Assembly: GCF_025175675.1 (NCBI RefSeq)
Contig: NZ_JANIOA010000012.1
Coordinates: 49,149-113,148, forward strand
From: Sedimenticola hydrogenitrophicus
Lineage (GTDB): Bacteria; Pseudomonadota; Gammaproteobacteria; Chromatiales; Chromatiaceae
DNA length: 64,000 nt
Reading direction: 5' to 3'
The notes under the pieces: model-generated
What the model saw: the letters and a program-made list of their open reading frames with translations, nothing else
Databases searched by the model: none
What the model was told of the DNA's origin: nothing
Position numbers and translations under genes: made by a program
In this document: one piece after another, positions 44,592 to 53,377 of the stretch
Position numbering within the stretch: the stretch's first letter is position 1
Layout: the number at the start of each line of letters is the position of its first letter

Positions 44592-44694
44592 TAAGTTGTT
44601 GATTCTTCAGCATCCAGAACGGATTAGGGCTCGCTGATGTTTCGCTGCCTACCATACTATAATCAATAAGACTTTTCTAATTTATTAATGTTAC
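44592..44694 (-). promoter_or_regulatory. Upstream region of the SulP gene, homologous to that of SLC13
   Basis: Counterpart of 39474-39579; see that entry for the shared blocks. Its distal edge is about 260 bases and its near edge 157 bases from the SulP start. The rest of the 305-base gap 44436-44740 shows no other feature. Confidence 0.6.
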
Positions 44695-44740
44695 TGTCAG
44701 GTTAACCTGGAGCTTATACTTGGGAGCCTGCCCGAATCGA

Positions 44741-44923
44741 TTACTCCGCTGAAACGCTGCGCTTGTAGAGCGCCTCGGCAAGCGCCAGCAGTTCCGCCTC
44801 GCTCATCTCCGGGTACAGGGTGCGGGCCACCTGCATGCCGATCTCCAACTGGCCGTCGCGGCACAGCCCCGAGATGGCGGCCTGTTCCAGCGCTTCGAGA
44901 ATGGTGGCGGTTTTCTTGTCCAT
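44741..44923 (-). CDS. Small hypothetical helical protein
   Basis: 60 residues from MDKKTATILEALEQAAISGLCRDGQLEIGMQVARTLYPEMSEAELLALAEALYKRSVSAE, cited here only by its ends (MDKKTA and SVSAE). It is acidic, helical, with one Cys. The open frame extends upstream to 45064 through repeat sequence and is not used. No family recognised and the ribosome site is weak, so coding status is moderate. Confidence 0.45.
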   Translation of the reverse strand: MDKKTATILEALEQAAISGLCRDGQLEIGMQVARTLYPEMSEAELLALAEALYKRSVSAE

Positions 44924-45166
44924 AGATGTGGTCAGTTCAGGTATCCCGGGTTGGATTGTATCACCCGGTTTGCCTCCTGATGAAAATCGCTGCTCGGTAG
45001 AGTGGGCGCGCTTTTTGTGCCCACGCGGAGGGTGCGGCGCGGGGTAAAACGTGGGCACAGGCAACGTACTCCACTATGCGACTGGGTATGCATTCACAGT
45101 CTCGGAGCGTGGGAACGAGGAAAGTAGCGCCTGCGGACGGGACTGCACTCGGGATTGGGGATATCT

Positions 45167-45213
45167 GTAGGAGGCCCGCCCCCGGGCCGAAATCGCGGCG
45201 GGGCGCCGCTCCT
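45167..45213. repeat. GTAGGAGGCCCG unit
   Basis: Palindromic GTAGGAGGCCCGCCCCCGGG / CGGCGGGGCGCCGCTCC, ending without the final TAC found in the copy at 55586-55634. The two copies are identical over 46 bases. Confidence 0.8.
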
Positions 45214-45349
45214 CCGGAGGGCGGAACGATACCCGGGCTTGGTGGATAAGCCCGAGGGGCGCATCCACCTTGGGTATACTTTCCCACGCAGAGCGTGGGA
45301 ACGAGGAGCGGTTGCAAAGTGACGATTTTGTGGACTATTTGCAGGGCTG

Positions 45350-45424
45350 GTAGGGGCAGGCCCCCGTGCCTGCCTGGGTCACTGGTACGGTGAACACAAG
45401 GGCAACCACGGGGGTTGCCCCTAC
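45350..45424. repeat. GTAGGGGCAGGC unit
   Basis: GTAGGGGCAGGCCCCCGTGCC at the left and GGGGTTGCCCCTAC at the right; second of three copies (9783-9858, 56770-56847). Confidence 0.8.
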
Positions 45425-45541
45425 GGGATGGCGAATTTTCTGGTGGGACGGTAGGGGCCGGTCAATCCAGTACATAGGGCGCCCCGTGGGCGCCGTTATC
45501 GGCGTCTGAACCTTGGTGGATCGCCGCCGCGGTGGCCCGTG

Positions 45542-46747
45542 CTACTTTTTCGAATCGATTACCAGCTGTGCACAGCGCGCAATTTCCAGCTCTTCGTTGG
45601 TGGGGACCACCAGCAGTTTGACCCTGGAATCGGCCGTGTGCAGGGGCAGGGTGTTGCCTGTCGTTGCCTGATCTTCAACGGCGACCTCGATGCCCAGCCC
45701 CTCCAAACCGCCGCAGATCTGCCGCCGCAGCGCGCCGTCATGCTCGCCGATGCCGCCGGTGAAGAGGATCGCGTCGACCCGTCCCAGGGCGGCGTAGTAA
45801 CTGCCGATGCTCTTCTTCACCCGGTAGGCGAACATGGCCCGGGCGAGCTGCGCCTGGGCGTCGCCGCGCGCGGCCTTGTCGGCCACCTCGCGCATATCAC
45901 TGGAACCACAGACCCCCTTGAGCCCGCTCTCCCGGTTCAGCAGCCGCTCCAGCTGCTGCGCGGTCATGCTGCTCTCGCGCAGCAGATAGAAGTGCAGCGC
46001 CGGGTCGATATCGCCGCAGCGGGTGCCCATCATCAGCCCCTCCAGGGGCGTCATACCCATGCTGGTGTCGATGCAGTGCCCGGCCTGGATGGCACTGGCG
46101 CTACAGCCGTTGCCCAGGTGCAGGGTGATCAGGTTGAGGCTCTCCAGCGGCTGCTCCAGATATTCCGCCGCCTGCTTGGCGACGAAGTGGTGCGAGGTGC
46201 CGTGAAAGCCGTAGCGGCGCACCCGGTAGTTGCGATAGAGCCGTTCCGGCAACGCGTAGTGGTAGGCGTGGGCCGGCATGGTCTGGTGGAAGGCGGTGTC
46301 GAAAACCGCTACCTGGGGGACCGATGGACAGAGCGCCAGCGTCACCTCGATCCCCTCCAGGTTGGCCGGATTGTGCAGCGGCGCCAGCGGGATCATGTCA
46401 CGGATCGCGTCGATGACCGCGCTGTCGATCAATACCGGCTGGCTGAAGCGTTCGCCGCCATGCACCACCCGGTGGCCGATGGCATCCAGCTGATCCAGGG
46501 AAGTGAGAACGCCCCGGGCACCGAGTTGTTCCACCACCTGCTCCAGCGCCTGGTGATGACTGGCGGTCTGGCAGGCGAACTCATACGTCTGGTGTTGCCC
46601 GGTGGCGTCCAGCCACTGCAGCTGATGCCGGCTCCGCGGCTCACCGATGCGCTCCAGCAGTCCGCTGGCCAGGGCGGGTTGCCGCTGCATATCGAACAGC
46701 TGGTATTTGATGGAAGAGCTGCCCGCGTTGATCACCAGTATGCTCAC
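45542..46747 (-). CDS. ackA: Acetate kinase
   Basis: 401 residues; makes acetate and ATP from acetyl phosphate and ADP, or the reverse. The ASKHA-fold phosphate-1 motif is VINAGSSSIKYQLFD, then GHRVVHGGERFS, FDTAFHQTMP and HLGNGCSASAI, all typical of AckA. It is downstream of pta and its ATG overlaps the pta stop (ATGA), so the pair is coupled and gives the AckA-Pta acetate pathway. It acts in the cytoplasm. Direction in this organism (overflow or acetate uptake) is not visible. Confidence 0.96.
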   Translation of the reverse strand: MSILVINAGSSSIKYQLFDMQRQPALASGLLERIGEPRSRHQLQWLDATGQHQTYEFACQTASHHQALEQVVEQLGARGVLTSLDQLDAIGHRVVHGGERFSQPVLIDSAVIDAIRDMIPLAPLHNPANLEGIEVTLALCPSVPQVAVFDTAFHQTMPAHAYHYALPERLYRNYRVRRYGFHGTSHHFVAKQAAEYLEQPLESLNLITLHLGNGCSASAIQAGHCIDTSMGMTPLEGLMMGTRCGDIDPALHFYLLRESSMTAQQLERLLNRESGLKGVCGSSDMREVADKAARGDAQAQLARAMFAYRVKKSIGSYYAALGRVDAILFTGGIGEHDGALRRQICGGLEGLGIEVAVEDQATTGNTLPLHTADSRVKLLVVPTNEELEIARCAQLVIDSKK

Positions 46748-48864
46748 GCCGTCTCCTCCCGCGGATCGTTCCGGGGATCGTTCTCCTGGGCCTGGATGGC
46801 GGTGATGGCCACGGTGTTGACGATATCGGTCACGCTGCAGCCGCGGCTCAGGTCGTTCACCGGCTTGTTCAGCCCCTGGATCACCGGGCCGATGGCCACC
46901 GCGTTGGCCGAGCGCTGCACCGCCTTGTAGGTGTTGTTGCCGGTGTTGAGGTCGGGAAAGATGAACACCGTGGCCCGGCCGGCCACCTCGCTCTCCGGCA
47001 TCTTGGTGCGGGCCACCTCGGGATCGATAGCGGCATCGTACTGGATCGGTCCCTCCAGTTTCAGGTCCGGGCGCAGGCGGCGCGCGATGGTCACCGCCTC
47101 GCGCACCGACTCCACATCATCCCCCTTGCCGGAGATGCCGGTGGAGTAGGAGAGCATGGCGACCCGCGGCTCGATGCCGAACATGGCCGCAGTGGCGGCC
47201 GAGCTGATGGCGATATCGGCCAGTTGGGCGGCATTGGGATTGGGATTGATGGCACAGTCACCGTACACCAGCACCTTGTCCTCCAGGCACATGAAGAAGA
47301 CGCTGGAGACCAGCAAACGGCCGGGCTTGGTGCGGATGATCTCGAACGCCGGGCGGATGGTGTGCTGGGTGGTGTGGGCGGCCCCGGAGACCATGCCGTC
47401 GGCATAGCCGTGGTGGATCATCATGGTGCCGAAGTAGCTGACATCGGCCATGGCGTCATAGGCCATCTGCTCGGAGATCCCCTTGTGCTTACGCAGTCGG
47501 TAGTAGGTGTCGGCAAAGGTGCGGCGCCAGGGCGAGGTCTGGGGGTCGATCATCCTCACCCCGTTGAGATTGAGCCCCAGCTGACTGATGCGCTGGCGGA
47601 TCTTCTCTTCCGAGCCGAGCAGGGTGATATCCACCACCTCGCGCAGCAGCAGGATCTCCGCCGCCCGCAGGATGCGCTCGTCGAAGCCCTCCGGCAGCAC
47701 GATGTGCTTGCGCACCGACTTGGCGCGCTGGATCATCTCGTATTCGAACATCAGCGGGGTCTTGCGCCGGGTCTGGCTGAGCGAGATCCGTGCCTTCAGC
47801 TCCTCTCCGTTGATGTATTTCTCCACAATGCCCAGCGCGGCGGCGATCTTGCGCTCGTCCGCGGGCAGGATGCTGCCCTCCACCTCGTTCACCCGCAGGG
47901 CGGTGGTGAAGGTGTCCCAGGGGGCGCTGAGGATGGCGACGCGGGATTTGCTCAGTCCCTCCAGCAGGCGGGTTACCTGCGGCGCTGGCCTCAGCCCGCC
48001 GGTCAGCAGCAGGCCGGCGATCTTCGGGTAGCTGCTGGAGGCGTCCGCCGCCAGGCTGGTGAGGATGATGTCGGCGCGGTCACCCGGGGTGATGATGAGA
48101 CTGTCTTCCTGGATATTGTCGAGGAAGTTCGGCACTTCCATGGCGGCCACCTTGTAGTGACTCACCTCGTGGTTGAGGGACTCCTGATCGCCGTTCAGGC
48201 AGGTGATATTGAGCGAACGGGCAATCTCGCCGACGGTCGGTTTCTCCAGGGTGCGGTGTTCCGGCAGCACATAGAACGGCAGGGTCGGTATTGCCGAGAC
48301 GGTCAGCTCGGCGATCACCTGGTCGATGTTCGCCGGATCCACCCGATTGACGATGGCCGCCAGCAGATCGCAGCCGCGGTTGTTCAGGGACTCCTCCAGC
48401 ACCCGCACCGCGTCCACCGTCTCATGGGCGGAGCGGCCGTAGCCCTTGATCACCGGCATCAGCAGGCAGCCCAGGTTGTTGGCCAAGTCGGCGTTGAAAT
48501 CCAGCTCCATGGCCGAGGTGACATCGGAAAAGTCGGTGCCGGCGCAGACCACCATCTCGACCTGCTGCTCCAGGGCCTTGTACTTGGCCATGATCTGTTT
48601 CAGCAACTCGGCGTAGCGCCCCTCCGCCAGCAGATTGCGCGCCGTCTCGTCGGTACAGCCATATAACGAGGAGACGGGCAGGTCGATGCCGTAGCGTTGG
48701 GTGATCAGGTGGGTGAGATCGTCGCTGCCGCCGTTCTCCGGGATGATCGGGCGAAAGAAGCCGACCCGCTTGGTCAGGGCGGTGAGCATCTCCATCATGC
48801 CCAGGACCACGACCGATTTACCGCTGCCGGGTTCCGCTCCGGCGATATAGATGCTTCTTAACAT
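46744..48864 (-). CDS. pta: Phosphate acetyltransferase (long form)
   Basis: 706 residues; interconverts acetyl-CoA and acetyl phosphate. The N-terminal third is a P-loop BioD-like domain (IAGAEPGSGKSVVVLGMMEML), followed by a DRTGG domain and the catalytic PTA_PTB domain beginning near residue 385 (FEYEMIQRAKSVRKHIVLPEG; later VLVYGDCAINPNPNAAQLADIAISSA). The long form is typical of gammaproteobacteria and is allosterically controlled in E. coli. First gene of the pta-ackA operon; MITE E lies about 200 bases upstream. Confidence 0.96.
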   Translation of the reverse strand: MLRSIYIAGAEPGSGKSVVVLGMMEMLTALTKRVGFFRPIIPENGGSDDLTHLITQRYGIDLPVSSLYGCTDETARNLLAEGRYAELLKQIMAKYKALEQQVEMVVCAGTDFSDVTSAMELDFNADLANNLGCLLMPVIKGYGRSAHETVDAVRVLEESLNNRGCDLLAAIVNRVDPANIDQVIAELTVSAIPTLPFYVLPEHRTLEKPTVGEIARSLNITCLNGDQESLNHEVSHYKVAAMEVPNFLDNIQEDSLIITPGDRADIILTSLAADASSSYPKIAGLLLTGGLRPAPQVTRLLEGLSKSRVAILSAPWDTFTTALRVNEVEGSILPADERKIAAALGIVEKYINGEELKARISLSQTRRKTPLMFEYEMIQRAKSVRKHIVLPEGFDERILRAAEILLLREVVDITLLGSEEKIRQRISQLGLNLNGVRMIDPQTSPWRRTFADTYYRLRKHKGISEQMAYDAMADVSYFGTMMIHHGYADGMVSGAAHTTQHTIRPAFEIIRTKPGRLLVSSVFFMCLEDKVLVYGDCAINPNPNAAQLADIAISSAATAAMFGIEPRVAMLSYSTGISGKGDDVESVREAVTIARRLRPDLKLEGPIQYDAAIDPEVARTKMPESEVAGRATVFIFPDLNTGNNTYKAVQRSANAVAIGPVIQGLNKPVNDLSRGCSVTDIVNTVAITAIQAQENDPRNDPREETA

Positions 48865-49375
48865 GGTTGCTCAGGCTGCTGATTCGGGTGCCCGCGTTGT
48901 GCGGCGCAACATCGGGAAAGAATAAGGAGTTTCCGGCAAGAATACCATCCCTTTGCGAATTTCCCAGGTATCCGGAAGTAAAGCCTGAACCGCGATTATC
49001 GCCAAGGAGCGCCAAGGAAAAGCAAGGAGCTGTATTGTGGAATGGATTAACAATCCGATACCGTAACTACTCACTGGGTAAGGATGTAGGGTGGATAAGC
49101 CGGTAGGCGCATGCCATCCTCAGGTCCGTAAACGGTACATCCATGTACCACTCCTCACCAATGCTCACGGGGTGATTGGCCTACCTTGCCGGCCTCACGT
49201 GATGGCTGGATCAAGATCGGCCAACAAGGCAGACCAATCACTTGCAGACCGGGTGAGTAGTTACCCGATACCAATCAATCGTCTTCACGTCCTTTATGGT
49301 TGATGCTAAGGGAACGGGGTCGCCTTGTGCTTTAATAGACTGAAAACAATACGACCACCAACACAGGGGTATCCG
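48865..49375. other. 511-bp divergent region with MITE copy E
   Basis: Between pta and the formate-THF ligase gene, both reading away. It holds about 200 bases of pta upstream sequence (including a degenerate AGGAGCGCCAAGG repeat near 49005), MITE E, and about 100 bases before the ligase start. Promoters for both genes must fit around the element. No gene is supported. Confidence 0.7.
49063..49264. mobile_element. IS66-type MITE, copy E (exact 8-bp duplication, composite)
   Basis: A 202-bp element with tips GTAACTACTCAC / GTGAGTAGTTAC, flanked on both sides by exactly CCGATACC (49055-49062, 49265-49272). Its right end matches one end of copies C and D (CAAGATCGGCCAACAAGGCAG), while the opposite end (CTCACGGGGTGATTGGCC) lies 100 bases inside. 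Between it and the left tip sit a GTAGGGTGGATAAGCC half unit (49086-49115) and a GGTACATCCATGTACC unit. It thus appears to have gained other repeats. Confidence 0.92.
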
Positions 49376-51001
49376 ATGCGACCCATCCAGGAAATTGCCG
49401 AGCGGCTCGACCTGACCGCCGCCGATCTGATGACCTACGGCGAGTACATGGCCAAGCTCCGGCTCCCGGTGCTGCGGCAGAATGCCGACCGGCCGGCCGG
49501 CCGGATCATCCTGGTCTCGGCCATCAATCCCACCCGTGCCGGCGAGGGCAAGACCACGGTCTCCATCGGACTGGCCCAGGGCATGCAGCGGCTGGGCGCA
49601 CGGGTGGCGCTGGCGCTCCGGGAGCCTTCCCTGGGGCCGATCTTCGGCATCAAGGGGGGCGGTGCCGGTGGCGGCCGTTGTCAGTTGGAGCCGTCGACCC
49701 GCATCAACATGCACTTTACCGGCGACATGCACGCCATCGGCGCCGCCCACAATCTGCTGGCGGCCCTGGTGGACAACGCGGTGCATTTTCGCAGCGAACT
49801 GGACCTGGAACACCGCCAGGTGTTCTGGCGCCGGGTGCTGGATGTGAACGACCGGGCGCTGCGTCAGGCGGTGATCGGGCTGGGCGGCCGCCTCAACGGA
49901 GTGCCGCGGGAGACCGGTTTCGATATCACCGCCGCCTCCGAGGTGATGGGCATCCTCTGCCTGGCCGAGGACCTGGCCGATCTGAAACGGCGTCTCGGTA
50001 ATATCCTGGTGGGATTCGACCGCGCGGGGGCACCGGTCACCGCCGGCCGGCTGAAGGCCACCGGGGCCATGGCGGCCCTGCTGCACGATGCCATCCTGCC
50101 CAACCTGGTGCAATCCAGCGAGGGGGTGCCGGCGCTGGTGCACGGCGGACCGTTCGGCAACATCGCCCACGGCTGCAACAGCGTGATCGCCACCAAGAGC
50201 GCCGCGGCCCGCGCCGAATACGTGGTCACCGAGGCCGGGTTCGGATTCGACCTGGGGGCGGAAAAGTTTTTCGATCTCAAGTGCCGCAGTGCCGGCATCT
50301 GGCCCAGTGCCGTGGTGCTGGTGGTGACGGTGCGCGCCCTGCGCACCCACGGCGGCGGCAATCCCGACACCGGCGGGACGGTGGAGGAGATCCGCGCCGG
50401 CATGGAGCACCTCTATCACCACGTGGAGAGCGTGCAGGCGTTCGGCTTCGAACCGGTGATCACCATCAACCGGTTTGCCGGTGACCGCGAGGCGGACCTG
50501 GCCGCCATCGAGGCCGGTTGCCGGGAGCACGGCCTGAATGTGGCCCGGTTTGACGGTTTTGAGCGGGGCGGTACCGGCGGGGAGTCGCTGGCCGACGCGG
50601 TGATCCAGGCCGCCGCCCGGCCGCGACCGCCGGCGCGCTTCCTGTATGCGTTGGACGAGTCCCCGGAACGCAAAATCCTGGCCGTGGCCAGCACCATCTA
50701 TGGCGCCAGTGAGGTGGTATACAGCCGCGCGGCGTTGAAGGACCTGGAACGGATTCGCACCCTGGGTTATGAACAACTGCCCATCTGTATCGCCAAGACC
50801 CACCTCTCCCTGAGCAGCGACCCGGCCCGGGTGGGGCACCAGGACGGATTTGAACTACCGGTGGAGTCGGTGCGGATCTGCGCCGGAGTCGGCTATCTGC
50901 TGGCCCTCACCGGTGACATCGTCACCATGCCGGGGCTCTCCGCCACCCCGGCGGCGCAGCGCATCGACCTCTCCGACGACGGTGAGGTGCTGGGGGTGTG
51001 A
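49376..51001 (+). CDS. fhs: Formate-tetrahydrofolate ligase
   Basis: 541 residues; forms 10-formyl-THF from formate, THF and ATP. The P-loop motif is TRAGEGKTTVSIGLAQG, followed by EPSLGPIFGIKGGGAGGGRCQL and NIAHGCNSVIATK, and the C-terminal MPGLSATPAAQRIDLSDDG, all distinctive for the enzyme. The ATG at 49376 has AGGGG upstream; a shorter in-frame extension lies in repeat-adjacent sequence and is not used. Monocistronic; convergent with the antiporter gene after 3 bases. It feeds one-carbon metabolism from formate. Confidence 0.95.
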   Translation: MRPIQEIAERLDLTAADLMTYGEYMAKLRLPVLRQNADRPAGRIILVSAINPTRAGEGKTTVSIGLAQGMQRLGARVALALREPSLGPIFGIKGGGAGGGRCQLEPSTRINMHFTGDMHAIGAAHNLLAALVDNAVHFRSELDLEHRQVFWRRVLDVNDRALRQAVIGLGGRLNGVPRETGFDITAASEVMGILCLAEDLADLKRRLGNILVGFDRAGAPVTAGRLKATGAMAALLHDAILPNLVQSSEGVPALVHGGPFGNIAHGCNSVIATKSAAARAEYVVTEAGFGFDLGAEKFFDLKCRSAGIWPSAVVLVVTVRALRTHGGGNPDTGGTVEEIRAGMEHLYHHVESVQAFGFEPVITINRFAGDREADLAAIEAGCREHGLNVARFDGFERGGTGGESLADAVIQAAARPRPPARFLYALDESPERKILAVASTIYGASEVVYSRAALKDLERIRTLGYEQLPICIAKTHLSLSSDPARVGHQDGFELPVESVRICAGVGYLLALTGDIVTMPGLSATPAAQRIDLSDDGEVLGV

Positions 51002-51004
51002 TGA

Positions 51005-52174
51005 TCAATCCCGCCGCAGCTTGTCCGACAGGGCGATCGGCGTGGGGTACTTGAACAGCACCCGGTAGGTGGAGACCAGGAAGGTGAGCAGGGTGGCGAG
51101 CTGGATCAGATAGGAGGCCTGCAGGCCGATCAGTTGGCTCTCCCAGGCGAGTACCGCCAGCAGCAGGGAAAATTCGCTCATCTGCCCCAGGCGGGCGCCC
51201 ACCTCGGCCGAACGCGCCTGCTCCTCCCCCACCATACGCAACAGCCGGCCGAAGATGACCGGTTTCAGCAGCAGCATGAGCGCGGCAATCAGCAGGGCGG
51301 GGAGGATCACGTCGTCCAGCATCCCCAAATCGAACCCGGCGCCCAGTGAGAAGAAGAACAGCACCAGGAAGAAGTCACGCAGGGGTTTGAGATTCTCAGA
51401 GATGAACAACGACACCGGGCTGGTGGCCAGGGAAACGCCGGCGATGAAGGCGCCGATCTCATGCGAGAGGCCGAGTGCGGTGGCGGCCTCGGCGAGGCCG
51501 AGGCACCAGCCGATGGTGATCAGGAAGATGTACTCCTTGATGGTGTCGAACCGCTTCATCAGGGGATAGAAGACAAACTTCACGAACACCACCGAGACGC
51601 CGATCAGCAGGGGTAGGGCCAGTCCCAGCTTGAGGATCTCCATCAGCGGGGACTCGTTACCGCCGCCACCCTTGATCACCAGCAGCAACACGATGGCGAT
51701 CAGATCCTGGAACAGCAGGATGCTGATCACCAGTTCGCCGGTGTGCTGGTGATGCAACACCGTGGTGGGCAGCAGTTTCAGGCCGATGATGGTGCTGGAG
51801 AACATCATTGCCGCGCCGACGATCAGCGACTCCTGCAGGCTGAAGCCAAACAGCCAGGCGACCAGCCCGCCGCACAGGGCGAACAGGGCGGAGCTGAGCA
51901 GGGTGACGGTGGTGGTCTTTTTCAGCAACAGCAGCAGCTCCCGGGGGTTCAACTCCAGCCCCATCAGGAACAGCAGGAACATGATGCCGATATTGGACAT
52001 CTCCCGTACCAGTTCGCTGTCGTTCACCAGCCCGGCGGCGGAGGGGCCCAGCAGCACCCCCAGCAGGATGTAGGAGATCAGCAACGCCTGGCGCGCATAG
52101 AGCGCCAGGGTGGCGAACAGCGCGGCACCGGAGAAGATCAGAAAAATGGTAAAGAGTATCGGGTGTTCTGTCAT
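51005..52174 (-). CDS. CPA2-family cation:proton antiporter
   Basis: 389 residues with about twelve predicted helices and the NhaA/KefB-like core: LLGVLLGPSAAGLVND, MFLLFLMGLELNPREL, AMMFSSTIIGLKLLP and ISILLFQDLIAIVLLLV, with the ion-binding Asp in FQDL. It lacks a C-terminal TrkA-N (RCK) regulatory domain found in full KefB/KefC, so it belongs to the short CPA2 group. It probably exchanges potassium or sodium for protons. A SHOCT-domain protein gene lies 88 bases upstream on the same strand. Confidence 0.9.
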   Translation of the reverse strand: MTEHPILFTIFLIFSGAALFATLALYARQALLISYILLGVLLGPSAAGLVNDSELVREMSNIGIMFLLFLMGLELNPRELLLLLKKTTTVTLLSSALFALCGGLVAWLFGFSLQESLIVGAAMMFSSTIIGLKLLPTTVLHHQHTGELVISILLFQDLIAIVLLLVIKGGGGNESPLMEILKLGLALPLLIGVSVVFVKFVFYPLMKRFDTIKEYIFLITIGWCLGLAEAATALGLSHEIGAFIAGVSLATSPVSLFISENLKPLRDFFLVLFFFSLGAGFDLGMLDDVILPALLIAALMLLLKPVIFGRLLRMVGEEQARSAEVGARLGQMSEFSLLLAVLAWESQLIGLQASYLIQLATLLTFLVSTYRVLFKYPTPIALSDKLRRD

Positions 52175-52262
52175 GCAAACAGATCGCTCAGTCCGGTTGA
52201 GATTGACGGGTCCTTACTGAATGGCACGTACTTAGGGGACCCCTGTCCTGACATTCGGCTCC

Positions 52263-52472
52263 TTACTCTCCCTGCAGCTCCTTCAGCCGGGTACGGTAGG
52301 TCTCCTCGTCGATCTCGCCCTGGGCATATTTCTGCTGCAGTATCTTGATATGTTGCTCCGCCCACGCTTCGGGCGAACCGACCGATCGATTCAGCCACCA
52401 GCGCAGGAGCAGGATTCCGGGAACGATAAACGCCAACCCGGTTACGGCCGTGATAAGTTGATCTTGTAACAT
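52263..52472 (-). CDS. Membrane-anchored SHOCT-domain protein
   Basis: 69 residues: one N-terminal membrane helix (ITAVTGLAFIVPGILLLRWWL) and a C-terminal SHOCT motif (ILQQKYAQGEIDEETYRTRLKEL), a short helical pair common in small bacterial proteins that oligomerise. Function unknown; it may form a unit with the antiporter gene downstream. Confidence 0.75.
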   Translation of the reverse strand: MLQDQLITAVTGLAFIVPGILLLRWWLNRSVGSPEAWAEQHIKILQQKYAQGEIDEETYRTRLKELQGE

Positions 52473-52641
52473 GGGTTCTGGCCCCGGAGGTGGATTATTC
52501 GATCTGCGACCGGGCCATTATACACAAAGCCGTCGGCTGTTGGTCAGCCGGGATAACCCGGAATAACCCTGGTAAGAAACGGTTTGTCATTCCGTTTTTT
52601 TCAGCTAAAGGTATGGGGAAAGGGGACTGCCGTGGTGACTC

Positions 52642-53133
52642 ATGGGTGATGATATGTTTGTAGTCGATGATCCAGTACTGGCCTTGATTGTCCGTTTTGT
52701 CGTGCGGGACAGCGATCTCGATGTGATGGATGAGGATTTCCTGCAGCGTCAGGTGGAGACCATGAAACGGTATCTCGCGCGCTATCCTGAGGGGGAGCGG
52801 CGGGAGCGGACGATCGAGTGGATAGCCGAATATGCCGCCGAGTACCGCGCCCAGTGGCAGCAGCAGGTGGCTGTACAGGAGGCCGGTCAGACCCGCTGCC
52901 GGGACTGCCCGATGAACACCTTTGGTGAGGCGAGTTATTGCCAGATCCACCACCAGTGGTTGAATCTGCTCAAGCGCTATGCACGGAATGAGTTGCGTTC
53001 CACAGAGTACGTGGAGCTGGCCCTGCGCCTGCTGCGGGAACACAAGGAGGAGCTGAAGCTGCGCAAGCAGCACGAAGCCGAGGAGCTGCGACAGCTCAGG
53101 GCCTATCGCGACGGGAGGAACCGACCGCTGTAG
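52642..53133 (+). CDS. Conserved hypothetical protein with CxxC and CxxHH
   Basis: 163 residues, cytoplasmic, charged, mainly helical. A short metal-like cluster lies in the middle: CRDCP (about 96-100) and SYCQIHHQW (about 110-118), with Cys-Cys-Cys-His possible ligands. The C-terminal 40 residues form a charged coiled coil (LREHKEELKLRKQHEAEELRQL). I do not recognise a family. A long open frame on the other strand (52495-53238) is treated as a shadow because it has neither a ribosome site nor recognisable sequence. Confidence 0.65.
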   Translation: MGDDMFVVDDPVLALIVRFVVRDSDLDVMDEDFLQRQVETMKRYLARYPEGERRERTIEWIAEYAAEYRAQWQQQVAVQEAGQTRCRDCPMNTFGEASYCQIHHQWLNLLKRYARNELRSTEYVELALRLLREHKEELKLRKQHEAEELRQLRAYRDGRNRPL

Positions 53134-53151
53134 CGCTACCCCGGGTAGCTT

Positions 53152-53243
53152 GTAGGATGCGGTGAGTGAAACGAACCGCATCAGATAGCTTGCACCGTTT
53201 CCAGTGCTGGGTGGTGCGGTTCGCAAGCTCACCGGCACCCTAC
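53152..53243. repeat. GTAGG...CCTAC palindromic unit, GCGGTTCG type
   Basis: Second copy of the unit nested in MITE A (5182-5260), inverted, with arms GTAGGATGCGGTGAGTG and CTCACCGGCACCCTAC. Here it is flanked by CCCGGGTAGC / CCCCGGGTAAC-like sequence but no GTAACTACTC tips, so it moves or spreads independently. Confidence 0.8.
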
Positions 53244-53377
53244 ATTAGAATCGCGGCCGCTGTAGCGCGGCCCCGGGTAACGATACCGGCTTAGGCGGGG
53301 TGATTTTGGGGGTGCATCCATTCGCCGCAAAACCCTATAATCCCGGTACACAGATTTGGCAGTATCCGGGAATCGAC

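Larger units (their letters stand above)
44924..45541. other. 618-bp intergenic region made almost wholly of repeats
   Basis: Five unrelated repeat types lie in succession: 44998-45023 (GTAGAGTGGGCGCGCTTTTTGTGCCCAC), about 45090-45117 and 45285-45306 (GCGTGGGAACGAGGA arms), 45167-45213 (GTAGGAGGCCCG), 45239-45272 (GGTGGATAAGCC) and 45350-45424 (GTAGGGGCAGGC). The last 60 bases before ackA end hold GGCGCCC / GGGCGCC. No gene is supported. Confidence 0.8.

Noticed and set aside
45478..45496. GGCGCCC hairpin as ackA terminator
   Set aside because: The stem is good but there is no U-rich tail in either direction.
52495..53238. 247-codon frame on the - strand
   Set aside because: Covers the plausible + strand gene at 52642-53133, runs into a palindromic repeat at its 5' end, and has no ribosome site or family match.
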